A stretch of DNA of 64,000 nucleotides, taken from positions 58,326,539-58,390,538 of the forward strand of contig CM060976.1 of NCBI GenBank assembly GCA_030765065.1, given 5' to 3'. This document shows, one piece after another, positions 34,538-47,085 of the stretch. The first letter of the stretch is position 1. Each line of letters opens with the position of its first letter. The position numbers and the translations under genes were made by a program. The notes beneath the pieces are model-generated. The model was not told where the DNA came from, made no database searches, and saw nothing but the letters and a program-made list of their open reading frames with translations. The stretch is from Deroplatys truncata (lineage: Eukaryota > Arthropoda > Insecta > Mantodea > Mantidae).

Positions 34538-35000
34538 GTAATTCACGTAGATTCCAAAGCAGCCTTATATGCTCTTGCAAACAAAAGAATAACTGACCCA
34601 ATTGCAACCCTCATCAGAAAGAACGTCATAATCCTCAGGAAGGAAATCCATATCACACTTCACTGGGTCAGGGGACATACAGGAATCTGAGGAAATGAGA
34701 GAGCTGACTATCTGGTCAACACAGCAAGAGCCACTATTGACTATAGCTCCATCCCTCTGTCTCGAGAAAACGAACTGCTGCTAAACCCCTATATAAATAT
34801 TTGGATCGCGACATATGTCAGCCTAGAAGTAGCATACCAAACAAAACTATTTATCCCACCATCCACATAGACTCTCAATATCTAGGGTCCAATTACATGC
34901 ACAATTCTTGACAAATCATGATGGTTTTATTTCATATCTCTACAGGATAAAGAAAGCAACATCATCCCTATGTAACTGTCCGGAAATTCCGTCATAGCTT
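34538..35000 (+). pseudogene. RNase H / C-terminal fragment of a LINE ORF2
   Basis: The translation shows RNase H motifs in order: VIHVDSKAALYALAN (aspartate-serine with following alanines), then HITLHWVRGHTGI, a TGA stop at 34688-34690 in the same frame, then GNERADYLVNTAR. This is the ribonuclease H signature found in I-, R1- and Jockey-related non-LTR elements and related retroelements. About 180 bp further, after frameshifts, LTNHDGFISYLYRIKKA and SSLCNCPE resemble the cysteine-bearing tail of such ORF2 proteins. No reverse transcriptase or endonuclease is visible upstream, where family R ends at about 34162. The copy is 5'-truncated and dead. Confidence 0.75.
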
Positions 35001-36185
35001 GCCATCTGATGGCAGAATACTCAGTATTGTAGCGAGCCATAGAGAGGTTCAAATAGAAAACCGAAATTTGGGATAGTATTGGGGGTGTTTTGGAAGATGA
35101 TGAAATATAGGAAGCCGGCTTTTTAGTACACGAGGTAGCACCATCAGCGGGTCAAAAAGTATTTATTGGCCACAGATTTAGGCCACACACGCACTCGACT
35201 CTCACACATTCTCGATGGACTTTCTAACAGCGAAGCTACGGTCGCCAAGGGTACTACACCCGACATAACTTAGTTAACGTTTATTTTGTGAACCTTAAGA
35301 CATAGCAGGGGGTCCAGGTAAGATGTGCTAGTTTTAATTTCCTTCTTGTACTACCACTACTATCCCTCTAACCATGTAAATTGCTTATAAATATAGTTAG
35401 TTTTTATACAGCTCCGGGTTATCATTTAATGCCTCATTTCCCTAGGGATTGTAAATGTTTCTGGCAAATAAAAAAAGAAGTATTATGATGTTCTCTGGAA
35501 TGACAATAGCGTAATCACTGTGCAAATAAGCAATTAATGTTTGTCCAGTTTTGTGAGCAACAAAATGTTATACACAGCAATATCTAACAGAAAGTCATAT
35601 TTCCAGTTCCTTAATGACTTAACGGGTTACGCTGGGTATAACTGACATGAAGGTTCATTCTTTAACCATTATTTCTACCATGAATTAGCTTATTGAGAAA
35701 AAGAAATTTTGCATTCAGTGAATGATTCGTTAAACTAAAACATTGTTATTAACATATTTGACTATTTTTAATATTGAAAGTTTCATTAAATATGCTTATA
35801 GTTTATTATGTTACAAATCATTAGTATTGCTCGTTTGCTCATTTATTGAACTAAAATATTTTTCGTATTGCTGTCCTTATTTTATAATATTTTTATAGCA
35901 AATCAATTCACTAATGTTATAATTTGTTCTACAAATTCAAAACTAGTTATTTTTAATAGTTCTACTGGTCACAGTGAATGTATCTGTTTCTATCCGTCAC
36001 AGTTGCTTACTTCCTGAACTATACCAGTAACTCACCTTCAGATAAATTCCATAAACTCATCTCCACCAAGAAAATTACTATTATCAAGGAAATAACACAC
36101 ACTGTACTTCTGATCTAGAGTAAACACCACCATAAAACTAAACCCTTACTGGCACTGGCTTATATGAATCAATTTATATAACAAC
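35001..36185. other. Unassigned sequence, possibly LINE 3' region at its start
   Basis: The first ~300 bp may be the 3' untranslated part of the LINE fragment. I see nothing supportable in the AT-rich remainder. Confidence 0.35.
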
Positions 36186-36655
36186 AGGTACAAACTTTAA
36201 TTATTTAGGATACGATGTGAGCTATAATTATGATCAAGATTTGGATATGAAATTAATGAGATATCACATGATGTGTGGAACAATAAGCAAAAGTTTTGAA
36301 CTTACACGGAAAGACACAGTTGAAATTGTACAAAGTAATGGCTGTGCCGACCCCTTTATATGGGAGTGAATCGTGGATTCACAAGAAAAAAGACAAAAAC
36401 CGCATCCAAGTAGCAGAGATGAAACCCTTACGAGCTGTTAGAGGTTGTGCCTGAAGGGACAGAATAAAAATGAACAAGTAAGAGATGAATTGGATGTTTA
36501 TGCAATACATGATAAGGTTTTACACTATAGAGAAAATTGGAGAGCACGTCTGCAACGAATGGAAGAACTCGTATCCCGAAAATGGCCTTGAAACATCGAC
36601 CCTCAGGGAGAAAGAATGTAGGATGACCCAGACAGAGATGAGCATACTTGCAAGA
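36186..36655 (+). pseudogene. 3' end of an RTE-like LINE reverse transcriptase
   Basis: In three frames that must be joined by at least two shifts, the sequence reads as the carboxy end of a LINE protein: FNYLGYDVSYNYDQDLDMKL, then the LYGSESW and KKKDKNRIQVAEM segments (tyrosine-glycine-serine and the ALKK...EM motif), then EQVRDELDVYAIHDKV and YRENWRARLQRME. These correspond to the region just after the reverse transcriptase catalytic core in RTE/related elements common in insects, ending in an Arg/Gly/Pro-rich tail. Only ~150 residues survive; the catalytic core and endonuclease are absent, consistent with 5' truncation. The clade call is from memory of motif order and is uncertain. Confidence 0.65.
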
Positions 36656-38361
36656 AGGAAGAAGGAGCATTTATATCACAAATAAAGACTCTAAAGCAAG
36701 AAGGTTACAACTCAGCATACAAATAACAAAATCAGTTCTTTATCTGACTTGGATTAATAAGATGGACAAAATATGTCCACCATACTTATATTTTGAATAC
36801 AAGTTATATGATAAATTATATATAGTCGTACCTATATATGTCCTATTATGATAATTGCAAAAATAGCAGGAGGATGAAAAGAAAGACCTTTCTCGTTGCA
36901 TAAATGATATACAATATAAAAGTGTTGGACAATTTTTCACAAATGTTGGTAAACAAAATCACAGGTCTTCAGATAGCATGGCTGAAATACGTAATTCATT
37001 CATCGGATAGCAGTTATTGTCTGCGACTTATTACCTTGAGTTAGATCAGCATGTAAGCAAGCATGCCTACCTACCTAACCTACCTACACTCGTATACTCT
37101 CGGGTTATTTATGTTACATTTAATGTTTAACACTGACATTATTTGTAGTCGATCACTTTTAACTATATATTGGCAGTTTTAATCTCAAATCGTCCGAAAA
37201 AGAGGAAAAATCGACTTTCCAGTTTTTAAACGAAACCAAACCTTTTGTATTTGGAGACAACCTGATAAATTGTTTCATGCAGAGACATAAAATGCAGAGC
37301 ATCATAGTCTTGATATTAAAATCTTTAAAATCTACTGAACTTCCTAAAATTCTCATCTTCAGACCATTATTGCTCAGAAAATTTAAATCGAAGTTTATTT
37401 TCATTCTTAAATATTTAATCTCATATTCATGTGTAAACAAGTCCTTGCAACTTTTATTTAAGTGAAAAAATTTCCGTTTTTTTTCTAATTTAGACGCCTT
37501 TGGACTACAAAATAATTAGTATACTACATATCGATAAATTCTGTAATTTGAATACAGCTAAACATGTCTTTTATTATAGTGGCGTCTGATAAGAATTCAT
37601 AGTATACAAATAAGTAGCGTATTTTACATGCGGAAGGAAGTAAACATGTGGCCGGGGTGACTTTTGCAGGTTTGTTACTCAAATGAAGGTCAAGCAAGCT
37701 GCTGTGCGTAAGAAAACAGAGTTTGCTATGCAGTCAATGATACTGTTGAGTCCCTCGCAGATTCACATTACTATATAAAGAAGCGTAACACAGTATCGAT
37801 AAACTACTGATACCAGCATTTGTTTTGTAATTCTATCACTTCTTGGAGATATTTAAGGAATAAGGCTATTGTGGCAGCTTTTGGCTTGGAAACGGGAACG
37901 CAGGAATGTACCGACGTATTACACTACCTTGAGGCTTACCTTAATAACATATTTCGAATTAAAAAAGAATGAATAGCTTATTGCGCTTACCTCACAAGAT
38001 TTCTCATTTTTAAACTTGCTGGCACACGGTGAAACCGTTCGTGGTGCGACACCTTTGAAGGCGTACCCTTTGCTTCAAATTTTTATGCTGCTTTCTCGAA
38101 GCTGTATCAAATTAGATGATGATTAATGCTACTTGCTTTGTTGTCGAGTTTTATTATGTCATCATCTCCTTGCTCCTTCTGCGTTGACTGGTCCGCCAGC
38201 TACTTCAGTGGTATAGCTATGAGTCCTTTGTCTCAGGATATGCGTGAGTGTAGTGCGAAAGGATAACAGCAGTCTAGTTAGCTTATAAATTTTAATGTCT
38301 ACACAAATATACAGCTTGATGGGTCTCGCCGACTGTTGAATTAAAATATCAATTGCTTCTA

Positions 38362-38395
<34 letters not shown>

Positions 38396-40119
38396 GAAGG
38401 AAGCTTAGTGGTCGTAAGTCGCAGAAACGTTACTCGGAAAGATTTCTCACAACAGCCGCTAAATCTTTATAACACTAGAGCGTTCAAAGGCGGTACGCCA
38501 ACCAAAGATCACGCGAGAAATCACAAGTTTTAGTAAGTAAGTAAGTCTGATGTAGAATGCATGGTCTTTTCTTAACTTAAGCTCCGGCTACCTACAGTTA
38601 CCCCTACCAATGTTCCTACATATACGGTCCATCCTAAAACTCTAAGTATGCGGATCTGACAATGTTTCAGTGCGGTACCTCTTCGAATCTAAAAATTTCA
38701 TTCCCTTTCTAATTTACAGAATTCCTACCTACGTGACTTTGCAAACATACTGAAATCGCCTCTTAACTGCATTCCAGAAACCTTTGTGCTAACACGTTCG
38801 CTACTCGGCTGTTACTAATGCTTTTCATTAACATAATCCGCTAATGACCTTTTTCTTCGGACAAATCTTTCAACTCAGCCTTATTACATTATAAATTGAT
38901 TAAATATATAGAAATTACTTATTGCAATTATTTCTCTACCTTACCATAATTTGTGTATTTAGTAATTTATATCCTCCTGTCGATAATTACGTAGCAATGG
39001 AAAGACTAAAGAGAATGGAAGTTAACATGAAATGCTTGTTTCTATTGTGTCACTTTGCTGAATCAGCCTGCCTTTGTTCAATAAAGTTTTTTGCATCAAA
39101 TATCCATTGCTTCCATGTGCTGCTGCAGAGCACCTGGCAAAATCCTGTATACATCAGGAAATAAAGACTACGTTTATTCGTATTTTTTTATCACTACGAA
39201 CATCCTAAATATACCTGTTTGCCAAAAGTACCAGCTTCTATCAGTAATATTAGAGTTATTCTAAGTCGAATATTTTAATTTTATAAAATTCCAAAGAAAC
39301 TTAAAATAAATAAAAGTTTTGGACCAGATTCTGTGAATATTAAAAAATAATCATTATATGGTGTAACAAAAGAACAACGTATTTACAAAATGAGACCATT
39401 CAATGTTCTGAAATATAAGGTTCCAAACCTCTGAACATTTAAAACGACACGAAAGAATAAATGTGCTAAATGAATCGTTCACTAACGCGATAAATCTTGT
39501 GTTTAGTATTTTATAAATATGCATTTCTTAGCAATCTTTATAATAGGAGAATTGAAACAAAAATGCAGTTTCATTTCACATGGAATGTCGCACATACAGC
39601 TTAACCAGTTGAGCCATGCCCTCATCTTAGGTTTGGGCTGCCTTGCTAGGATACATTGGACTAAAAGGGACCTTAAGTTTAGAGCTAAACTCCCAAAGCA
39701 AAGTTTTCTCAAGGAAGATGCTTATTATAATAAGAACTTATCTACAAAGTTTTGAAAACTGGTTTATCTATATTTTTGAAACCATAAGAAGGCATACACT
39801 TTAGCAACCAACCAGATTGTAAATGAAAGCACCTTCTCAGCCGAGAAGGAACAAAATCCTTACATAATACACTTTGATCATCCAGCCGAGGAAGTGTAAC
39901 AATTAGTTTATAAAAGGTGTGAAGCATAATTTTTTAGAATACAGGACTACTCAACACAAAGAAGCTTCCAATGTTAGAGTCCCTTTAGAAGAAAGCACTT
40001 TAACTAAATATAATATTCAACTTTAGAACAGGATTAAGTTATTCAACTACGTCTATATGGATAAATGTTTAGGAATTTGAACGTAAAAATCTGATAGTTT
40101 AACTACAATTTTAATATAA
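36656..40119. other. Unassigned AT-rich sequence with ATA microsatellite
   Basis: Holds an (ATA)n run at 38363-38394 and otherwise nothing I recognise on either strand; open frames of 60-93 codons have biased composition and no domain. Confidence 0.4.
38363..38394 (+). repeat. (ATA)n microsatellite
   Basis: About ten trinucleotide units. Confidence 0.9.
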
Positions 40120-41415
40120 TACGAGGACGGATCGAAAAGTAAAGCACAATAATTTTTTCTGCCTTGGAATTGCAGCAGGAATGTTGCAATTTCACACAGA
40201 TATAGTTTGAAGTTTTCAATAAAAAGAGTAATTTTTATTTCATGTGCAACTCTAGCGAGAGAAGCATGAACTATGCAAATATGGCACGCATGTTACTGTC
40301 GTCAACGTGTGAAGAGAAAAGGGCCAAAGGGCACAAACCGAGTGATATTCACAAGGAAAACCGTGGCTTATATGGGGATGATTGTATGGACCGTAGCAAC
40401 GTCTCCAGGAGTTGTGTATTCTTCCTAGAGGGCCGTGTGAACCTTAGTGATTCGCCACGTTCTGGGAGGCCGATAACAGCTGCCACACCACAGAATGTCA
40501 AAGGCATTGAGGCGGCAAATTTTAACGATCGGCGTGTGCAACTGCGAAACTTGTAACAGCTCAACATTTCCTATGGCGCAGTCTACGATATTGTTCATGG
40601 CACGTTGAAATTTCGTAAAGTTCGCTGGGTGTCTAAGAACCTGGCAGACAATCACAAGGACCAGTGAATGATGACGAGCTTGGATCACCTAGCGCGGTAC
40701 ACCGCAGAAGAGGATGACCTTCTGAAAGGAATTGTCACCGTCGATGAGTCGTGGGCATACCACTACACGTCCGAAACCCAGTAGGCAAGCGTGGAGTGGA
40801 AACATGTTGGTTCCCCAGTGAAGAATAAATTCAAAGTGACTCAATCTGCTAGAAAAGTACTTGTGACGGTGTTCTGGGATATGCATGGTTTTGTATTGGT
40901 GGACTTTGCTGATCACGGGACCACTGTGAATGCTGCGGTCTACATGAAAGCTTTGGTGAAGTTGCATCATGCCCTTCGTGACAAACGCCACAACATGAAT
41001 GCTGATGATGTCAAACTTCATGATAATGCTCACCCCCACATTGCTGTTGTTGTTCGTCAGAAAATCACCAAATTTGCTTGGGAGGTGCTCCAGCATCCAC
41101 CATACAGTCCGGACTTTGCACCGTCGAACTTTCATCTCTTTGGTCCCATGAAGAAATTCCTGGCCAGCCAACGCTTTGCGTCAGATGTGGAAGTGAAATC
41201 AGCAGTCCGCAGATGGCTATACATCAAGGAGACGGACTTCTACGAACAGGGTATATTGAAACTGGTATAACGATGGGAGAAATGTGTTTAGAAACTTGGT
41301 GACTATTTCAAAAAGTAGGTAAAAGTTGTAAGTTCATTTGTGGTTTTTTTTGTTTTAACCTTTAAACTTTTTTGAAAAAAAATTATTGTGCTTTACTTTT
41401 CGATCCGCCCTCGTA
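40120..41415 (+). mobile_element. mariner-type DNA transposon with TA duplication
   Basis: The element (40122-41413, 1,292 bp) has terminal inverted repeats of about 36 bp, beginning CGAGGACGGATCGAAAAGTA on the left and CGAGGGCGGATCGAAAAGTA on the right, that differ at one position in the first 36. TA at 40120-40121 and 41414-41415 is the target duplication. The single transposase gene fills the interior. Length, repeat size and target are all as known for mariner elements. The intact ends mean it could still be mobilised in trans. Confidence 0.92.
40242..41270 (+). pseudogene. mariner transposase, inactivated by stops and a catalytic substitution
   Basis: One frame of 343 codons covers the whole protein, the usual length for mariner transposases (~345), without any frameshift. 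It is broken by three stops: TAA 40554-40556, TGA 40665-40667 and TAG 40782-40784. N-terminal DNA-binding features precede GRVNLSDSPRSGRP, the linker region. Catalytic motifs: VTVDESWAYHY (first Asp present), LHDNAHPH (second Asp present), and HPPYSPDFAPSNFHLF, where the third catalytic Asp expected 34 residues after the second is Asn. The carboxy end FYEQGILKLV is typical. The start is the ATG at 40242. A DD34D enzyme with Asn at that place is expected to be inactive even without the stops. Confidence 0.9.
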
Positions 41416-42627
41416 ATAAAAATAACGATAAAAGACACCTTTTTTTTACATGTTGTTTTGTTGTAGACAAGGTTTGGGACGACATCAAGTGCCCACCTTC
41501 ATTGTGTAATGTGTAGGATATCTGACTAATTATCAGGTTAATATAATTTATGTGATTTAGCTGTTGTTACTAATGGGTACTTTCTGTAATTGGAAGGGAT
41601 AAATGCGTGGTAAGCTTCATTTAATGGTTCGTTTATCCCAATTATTACATTCATCCTCTCTATTGCCTAAGATGTTATAAAACATGCTGAACACTTAAAG
41701 ATAATAAAATATTCCATTAAAGTTATAAATAAAAGATTTGCTCATCTGAAAGATAAGTAAAATTTACTTAAATTTTTTCTCTAAACTTATGTTTCAGCCT
41801 TCATCTAGAAAACAAGGTGTGATTCATTTGAAATCTTCAGGTTAAAAATAATACACTTTTAGGGTTGGAGGTACACGTTCTATATAAAATGTTATGGTGA
41901 AAAAATTCAAATATCTGAGAGCAAAGATCTAAAAGTAAGCTGTTATGTAACACTTTGACGAAAATCCTGCAGCGAAGATACAAAGGATAAGAAAAAGTAA
42001 TCCAATCACAAAGCCCTTCTACGAAGCCAAAACTTAGGCGTGAAATTCGCATGTAAGGCGCTCCCTGCAAGATTTCAAAACATTTTTTGATAAAGATTAC
42101 AAGCACGAACAAGGTACGTGCCATGTTTGGTATTCAAGCCCGGCTTGACACGCTACGATGACCACAGCAAGCGCAAGAAGTCTTCCGAGGTGTCGCTCTC
42201 CTAATCGAGTTCTCCGGACTGGACGGAAACGTGACGCCGGAATACAAACACGACGTCCTGTTGCTACAAGAAAGTGCAAGTTCCTGAGCCTCGAAACGGA
42301 GTTAGGTTCTATATCACGCACCATTTGACGAGGCCATGGAACCACCTTGGTGTGCGTGAGCTGGCTTCTGGTCCCTTGGCTTATAAAATATTCAAATCCG
42401 TCACTTCACTTCCGGAGTGACGAAAATATTTAGCTCCCAGGTGCTTTCAGACACCTGCTGAGTAGCTAATACATAACACTTTTTACATCTTAGTAGTTGG
42501 ATTATAATCTATTATGCGGCTCATTACAAAGTAGTGTTGAGACGATATCACTATTTCTCGATAATCGATACTCGCTACTCACTTTATAAAAATAGTAAAC
42601 GCGATAGCTGTTCACTGAATTATGTTA

Positions 42628-42628
<1 letters not shown>
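41416..42628. other. Unassigned sequence with a GC-richer island
   Basis: About 42100-42420 is GC-richer and contains short self-complementary segments (CACTTCACTTCCGGAGTGACG, CAGGTGCTTTCAGACACCTG). It may be a retroelement end or SINE, but I could not place it in a family. Confidence 0.35.

Positions 42629-42660
<32 letters not shown>
42629..42660 (+). repeat. (TTA)n microsatellite
   Basis: About ten units; the leucine-rich open frame over it is an artefact. Confidence 0.9.
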
Positions 42661-42662
<2 letters not shown>

Positions 42663-42802
42663 TTTCTGTGTATTAATGCATGTAACCAATTTTGATTTCA
42701 ATACTAATTTCGAAATTGGTTTGTCATTCTGCAGTTCGCAGCAATATTTTTATCTTCATAATGCCACAGGTTGTATATCCTCTATTGTTAGCCAAGGCTT
42801 AT

Positions 42803-42841
42803 ACTACTACTACTAATAATAATAATAATAATAATAATAAA
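42803..42841 (+). repeat. (ACT)n/(AAT)n microsatellite
   Basis: A compound trinucleotide tract 140 bp downstream of the TTA tract. Confidence 0.9.
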
Positions 42842-44102
42842 AATATCTTTGCTTCCCTTTTTATCTAACTATATTTTGTGCTAAAAACTTTGTTTCAAGG
42901 GATTTTCTATCCATAGTAAAACAAATACTACAACTCTTCCTCATTTGCAATCTTGAACATATAAACTAATATATATTTTAATGAAACTCAACTAAAAATA
43001 ATGTGTGTATTGCACCATTCCACCACTACTCACAACTTCCAGATAACATATGTATTTTTTCATCCGGTAATACGTAATTAGCCAATTAACACTCGGAAGC
43101 AAAGTAAGTTTATGGATTAAACCTCTCTACTACCCACCCTCATACATTAGTATATACATACGTAATATAAATGTTTGACTTGCGTAAACACAAACCAACT
43201 GACTGAAGGAAATGACAAATATTTCCGTTCGCTGTATTACCTCATATCTTTAGTTCTGATTTGGTTCTGCTGAATTTACAGATTTTGGTTACCGGAGCAG
43301 GTAAATGCAATGGCTGAGAGTGAGTCACCAAGCCAGGCTATTGCAGAAACATGGCTGAGTGTGTCAGCTAAATCAGCTTCATTCGCAACTCAGTTAACGC
43401 TGCATATTACATGAGTACCTCTATTCCTTCCCCATTGTTTTGTATATTTTCATTTAGACACAAGAATCTAAATGTTGCGTTCATTCAGCCACAAGAAACG
43501 CAGTCAAAGTCAATCAAGAACTAGAATCCAGCAACTCTTTTGGGGACATGTGCGACGCAGTAATGTGAAGTCTGGGTCCTTTCATTCCTTAGCTAGCACA
43601 AAGTTAAACGCAAAAACTTTCAATAATGCAAAACTTAACAATTCGAAAGTATCGAAAAACTATCAAAGGTTTATCTCAAAGTATTACTTGGATGTTACAG
43701 AGTATCGAGAGTATCGACGGTATCGAGGTCCCATCCTATTGCAAAACACGGAATTTCGAATCCAAAATCTTAGAGCGGCAACTAGTATATATATATCACA
43801 GCTTTGATATTTGAATCTGCTCCCATAAGACATCAAGAGGAGAAGGGAGTATTGTAGGTAGTATGTCGAGCCCCCCAGCAGTTCCTTATATCGGCCCTAT
43901 TGGTCTTAAGATGTTGAGTGTAATTCGTAACAAATCTCTCACCATGAGACCCATCATCGTTTCTAGCGCTCCCTAAGTGGCCTAACACCTTCGGGGTTAC
44001 CTCATTTCACCAAACGATGGCTGGACATATTTATGAGGTGGAGGCATGCAGCGGGTGGAATCCGTTGCCTCCGATGTTAGAGTAATGAGGATAGTGGTGG
44101 AA
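42842..44102. other. Unassigned sequence
   Basis: No supported feature. The part from 43850 onwards is GC-richer and may belong to the same retroelement as the frame that follows. Confidence 0.35.
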
Positions 44103-44105
44103 TGA

Positions 44106-44561
44106 GAGGAACAGGCGCAGTGCCCACTATACCCGCGCAACCGTCGACAGCCAGCAACGCCTTCAGCAAGACACCACAATAAAACTTCAGCTCCAGAGCG
44201 GAACACCACTATCTCAACGGTATCACCAGCACCTTCGTCCGGAGCGGCGTCGCGGGAAGCCACTCAGGACTTCTACGTGGAGTTCCTAATCTTCGGTGCC
44301 CGTTTAGCCACCCTGAAAGAAGCCATCACACACATCACCGAGAAGCTGCAAGACCTAGAGGATCTCAAGAACAACATAGAACTTCACCACCAGACCATTG
44401 TCACAGACCTTCCAGCACGACTGGAAACAGTGAACAACTGTCTCCGGGCCATAGAGTCACTGACAGTTACCTTCACCAACAGACCACAGACGACCAGTCA
44501 TTCCATTGAAGTTCGCAGACGACGGCTACAGGACATAAAAGCCAGAAGCAACATCTCCTAA
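44106..44561 (+). CDS. Coiled-coil open frame, possible retroelement ORF1/gag remnant
   Basis: The frame is open from 44106 without an ATG at its beginning; the stretch from GTG 44277 is the part with regular structure. The first ~55 residues are proline-, arginine- and serine-rich. The next ~60 form a likely coiled coil with heptad spacing (LATLKEAITHITEKLQDLED, then NNIELHHQ and LPARLETVNNCLRAIESL). The protein ends RRRRLQDIKARSN. This layout (basic disordered start, coiled coil) is seen in ORF1 or gag proteins of retroelements, but I recognise no RRM, zinc knuckle or capsid motif. Codon use is more GC-rich than the flanks. A host gene exon cannot be excluded. Confidence 0.35.
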   Translation, partial: EEQAQCPLYPRNRRQPATPSARHHNKTSAPERNTTISTVSPAPSSGAASREATQDFYVEFLIFGARLATLKEAITHITEKLQDLEDLKNNIELHHQTIVTDLPARLETVNNCLRAIESLTVTFTNRPQTTSHSIEVRRRRLQDIKARSNIS

Positions 44562-44769
44562 TCCTACACCTAAAACCATCAAAGCTAACTCATTTAATTT
44601 GCCTTCTAAAACCTCGCCATATCCACTAGTGTTGCAGCCATGAAACCTGGTTGCACCCTAGTTACTACATTCACCCGCTCCCACTCGTAGGGCGGCAGCC
44701 AACAGCTTTCACGTACTAAAGCGGGTGCTATGTGGGACCGCACAACCTTTACGCTATTCCATTCTTTCT

Positions 44770-45015
44770 CCTACTATCCATTTTCCTTCCGGTGGAGGAG
44801 TTTTAGTGGGTATGCCGACGCTTGGTGAGTCTCACACTCTCAGTCCTGACTCCCATCGGGACTGAGTTTGGTGACTAAATCATTTTCTCCTCCACTCCAA
44901 AAAAAAAGGTAAAGCGTGGATTGTGCCGACTTAAAATCGCCACTCCACCCGGGAATCGATCTCCGGACGCTCAGTACGAGAGCGGGAAACTAATCCACTG
45001 CACTCCCCCAGCGCC
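44770..45015 (-). mobile_element. tRNA-like SINE candidate
   Basis: On the minus strand AGTGCAGTGGATTAGTTTC (A-box-like) and GGAGATCGATTCCCGGG (B-box-like) are spaced as in tRNA-derived SINEs. A body with AGTCGGCACAATCCACG, a T-rich stretch and GACTGAGAGTGTGAGACTC follows. Only one copy is seen in the window and the end is uncertain. Confidence 0.4.
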
Positions 45016-45914
45016 CTATGAGGCACATCGTATGATGATATAATTGGTATACTATTTTGTTTGAAAGCTGCAGTAAGCCATTTACAAGACATTCAGTAAC
45101 CGACCTTTTCTTCAACGCACCAATAAGCGTCTAAATCACCATCATATTTAAATATAACTGGACCAAAATATTTCGTTTGTGGGCGCTCATCTTTCTCTTA
45201 ATCTTAATACTAATTTTACCATTTTTTGTTCAGAAAGAGATACTCTGTTATTCTTTGGCTTTTGTTTCTAGCCATCATGTCTGGGATTTAAGGGATCTCT
45301 TTTTACTCTCCAACTTATGTATTAGTTTATATCATTTCAAGTCAAAAGTGGCATTAATTACAGAACAATAGTTTTAAACTGTGTTATTGTAGCATATTCT
45401 ATATTCCCATTAATATGTAATCCCCTGATGTCGCAACACTAAATAAAGAATTAGGGAATAATTCCACGGAAAATATTAACTTTAGCACATACGTTTGAGT
45501 TCAGAAATTGAAAGATTGACTTTGCAAGAATAATTAAGACAGGTTTCAAATTTCGTTGCTGTGAAAAAAGTATCAATTCCTATAAAATAAATCAAATGTT
45601 TAAGAAAGAAGGCGTTTCTGGTTTCCTAAGCTTAAACATGGTTTAAAACCTAGATTGTAATGTTACACTTGGCGTTAAGTTTCAGGTGCATTATGTGACA
45701 TTAACGATGCGGTAACATCATTATTATGCATATTTTAGAAAATAATCCTAAAATTCATAACTTTTTGGAGGCTCCCCATATAGTATAATATTTCTTAAAT
45801 TTCCGTATATAAAATTTCAGCTCTGTAGGTTCGGCAATTTGAATACAATCAATATGTTTTAAGAATTTCTCCATTTAAACATTCCTTATTTGTACTTCCT
45901 CTAGTAATATTTTC
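45016..45914. other. Unassigned AT-rich sequence
   Basis: No supported feature. Confidence 0.4.
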
Positions 45915-46415
45915 AAGAAATTCTCTCGTCACAAACTAACCTTTACATGAAAGTTTTTCTTATTTTTGATATTCTAAAAATAGGGTTCTATGATTTTGAT
46001 TAAAATATCATATGTTTAAGACATATGTATGAAAAATGCAATGTATATATTAAATTTCTTGGGGAATAGCCTGTGAACCCTTGTTCACTTTGAATGACCT
46101 TTATATAACTGGTAAATCGTAAACTTACTGGCAAATCTTACTATACAAAAAAGTAGATCTTGTTAAAGCACGCAATTTAGTACAAGCATATTTCCTTCTT
46201 TGGAGTTAACCATTTCGAGACATTCGTTGTTGCTGGTTTATATTTTCATATACGTATACTTTTCTGAAATGGAAAGTCGTTATTCATTTTATTCTTATCA
46301 TGTAAAGAGCATGGAATTTTAAAGCATACATTTCACATATCGGCATGCTCCTTAAAAATTTTACCATCGCTTTACCTACTGTATAGGTGACGCAGAAATG
46401 AAATGATTTGAAAGC
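45915..46415 (+). mobile_element. Family R internal segment, diverged
   Basis: From ACCTTTACATGAAAG through TTAAAATATCATATGTTTAA and AACCATTTCGAGACATTC to the GCATGCTCCTTAAAAATTTT part of the right half. Both terminal inverted repeats are lost. Confidence 0.55.
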
Positions 46416-47085
46416 GACATATGAAGTTAAACTCATATAAAAGCAAATCAGAATTGTAATTCAAGGAGATACGCAACGCTTGATATATTTATAAGTTATA
46501 CGTTATTGTATTAAAATTTTTAAATTGTGAATTATAGGAAGTGTTGTGTTAAAAGATTTGAAATACTGTCAAAAGTTTTATGTTATAAATTCATTTTTTC
46601 TATGAAAAAATAATTAGAAGACAATTAATGGCGATAAAAAGGAAAATACGTTATGTTAAACGAACGAAAACGAAGCCTTTATAGAAAGAAGTGCATAAAA
46701 AGTTCAAACAGGCATTTAAAAGAAACGTTTAAAATATAAATTTATGAAATAAGGAATTAATACTGTTAATCGTTACTTGTATTTAGTTTAAAAATGTTCA
46801 GTGCAAATAATTTGTGAAGGAGTTAAATATTTATTTCGCTAAACATAGAAATCAAATGTAAAAGTAAATAATTTCAATTTTTTAGATACTCTTGCAAAAA
46901 TTTTCAAGGTGAGTGACATATAGGATAGCTCAATGAAATTAAATTTTATTTATAATTGTTAATATATCGCCGAATATAAATCAAAGAATATTGTCATCAA
47001 CATTAGTGATATAAAATGAACTCTTGTAGCGTGTATGTGTGTGCATTGTCGCGCCGGACACATTATTGCTTTGTAGCAAAGACAT
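46416..47085. other. Unassigned AT-rich sequence
   Basis: No supported feature. Confidence 0.4.

Noticed and set aside
40349-41171. Minus-strand open frames over the mariner element
   Set aside because: They are antisense shadows of the transposase frame.
42097-42345. 82-codon minus-strand frame with many Arg residues
   Set aside because: Composition follows the local GC-rich patch; no domain or splice context is visible.
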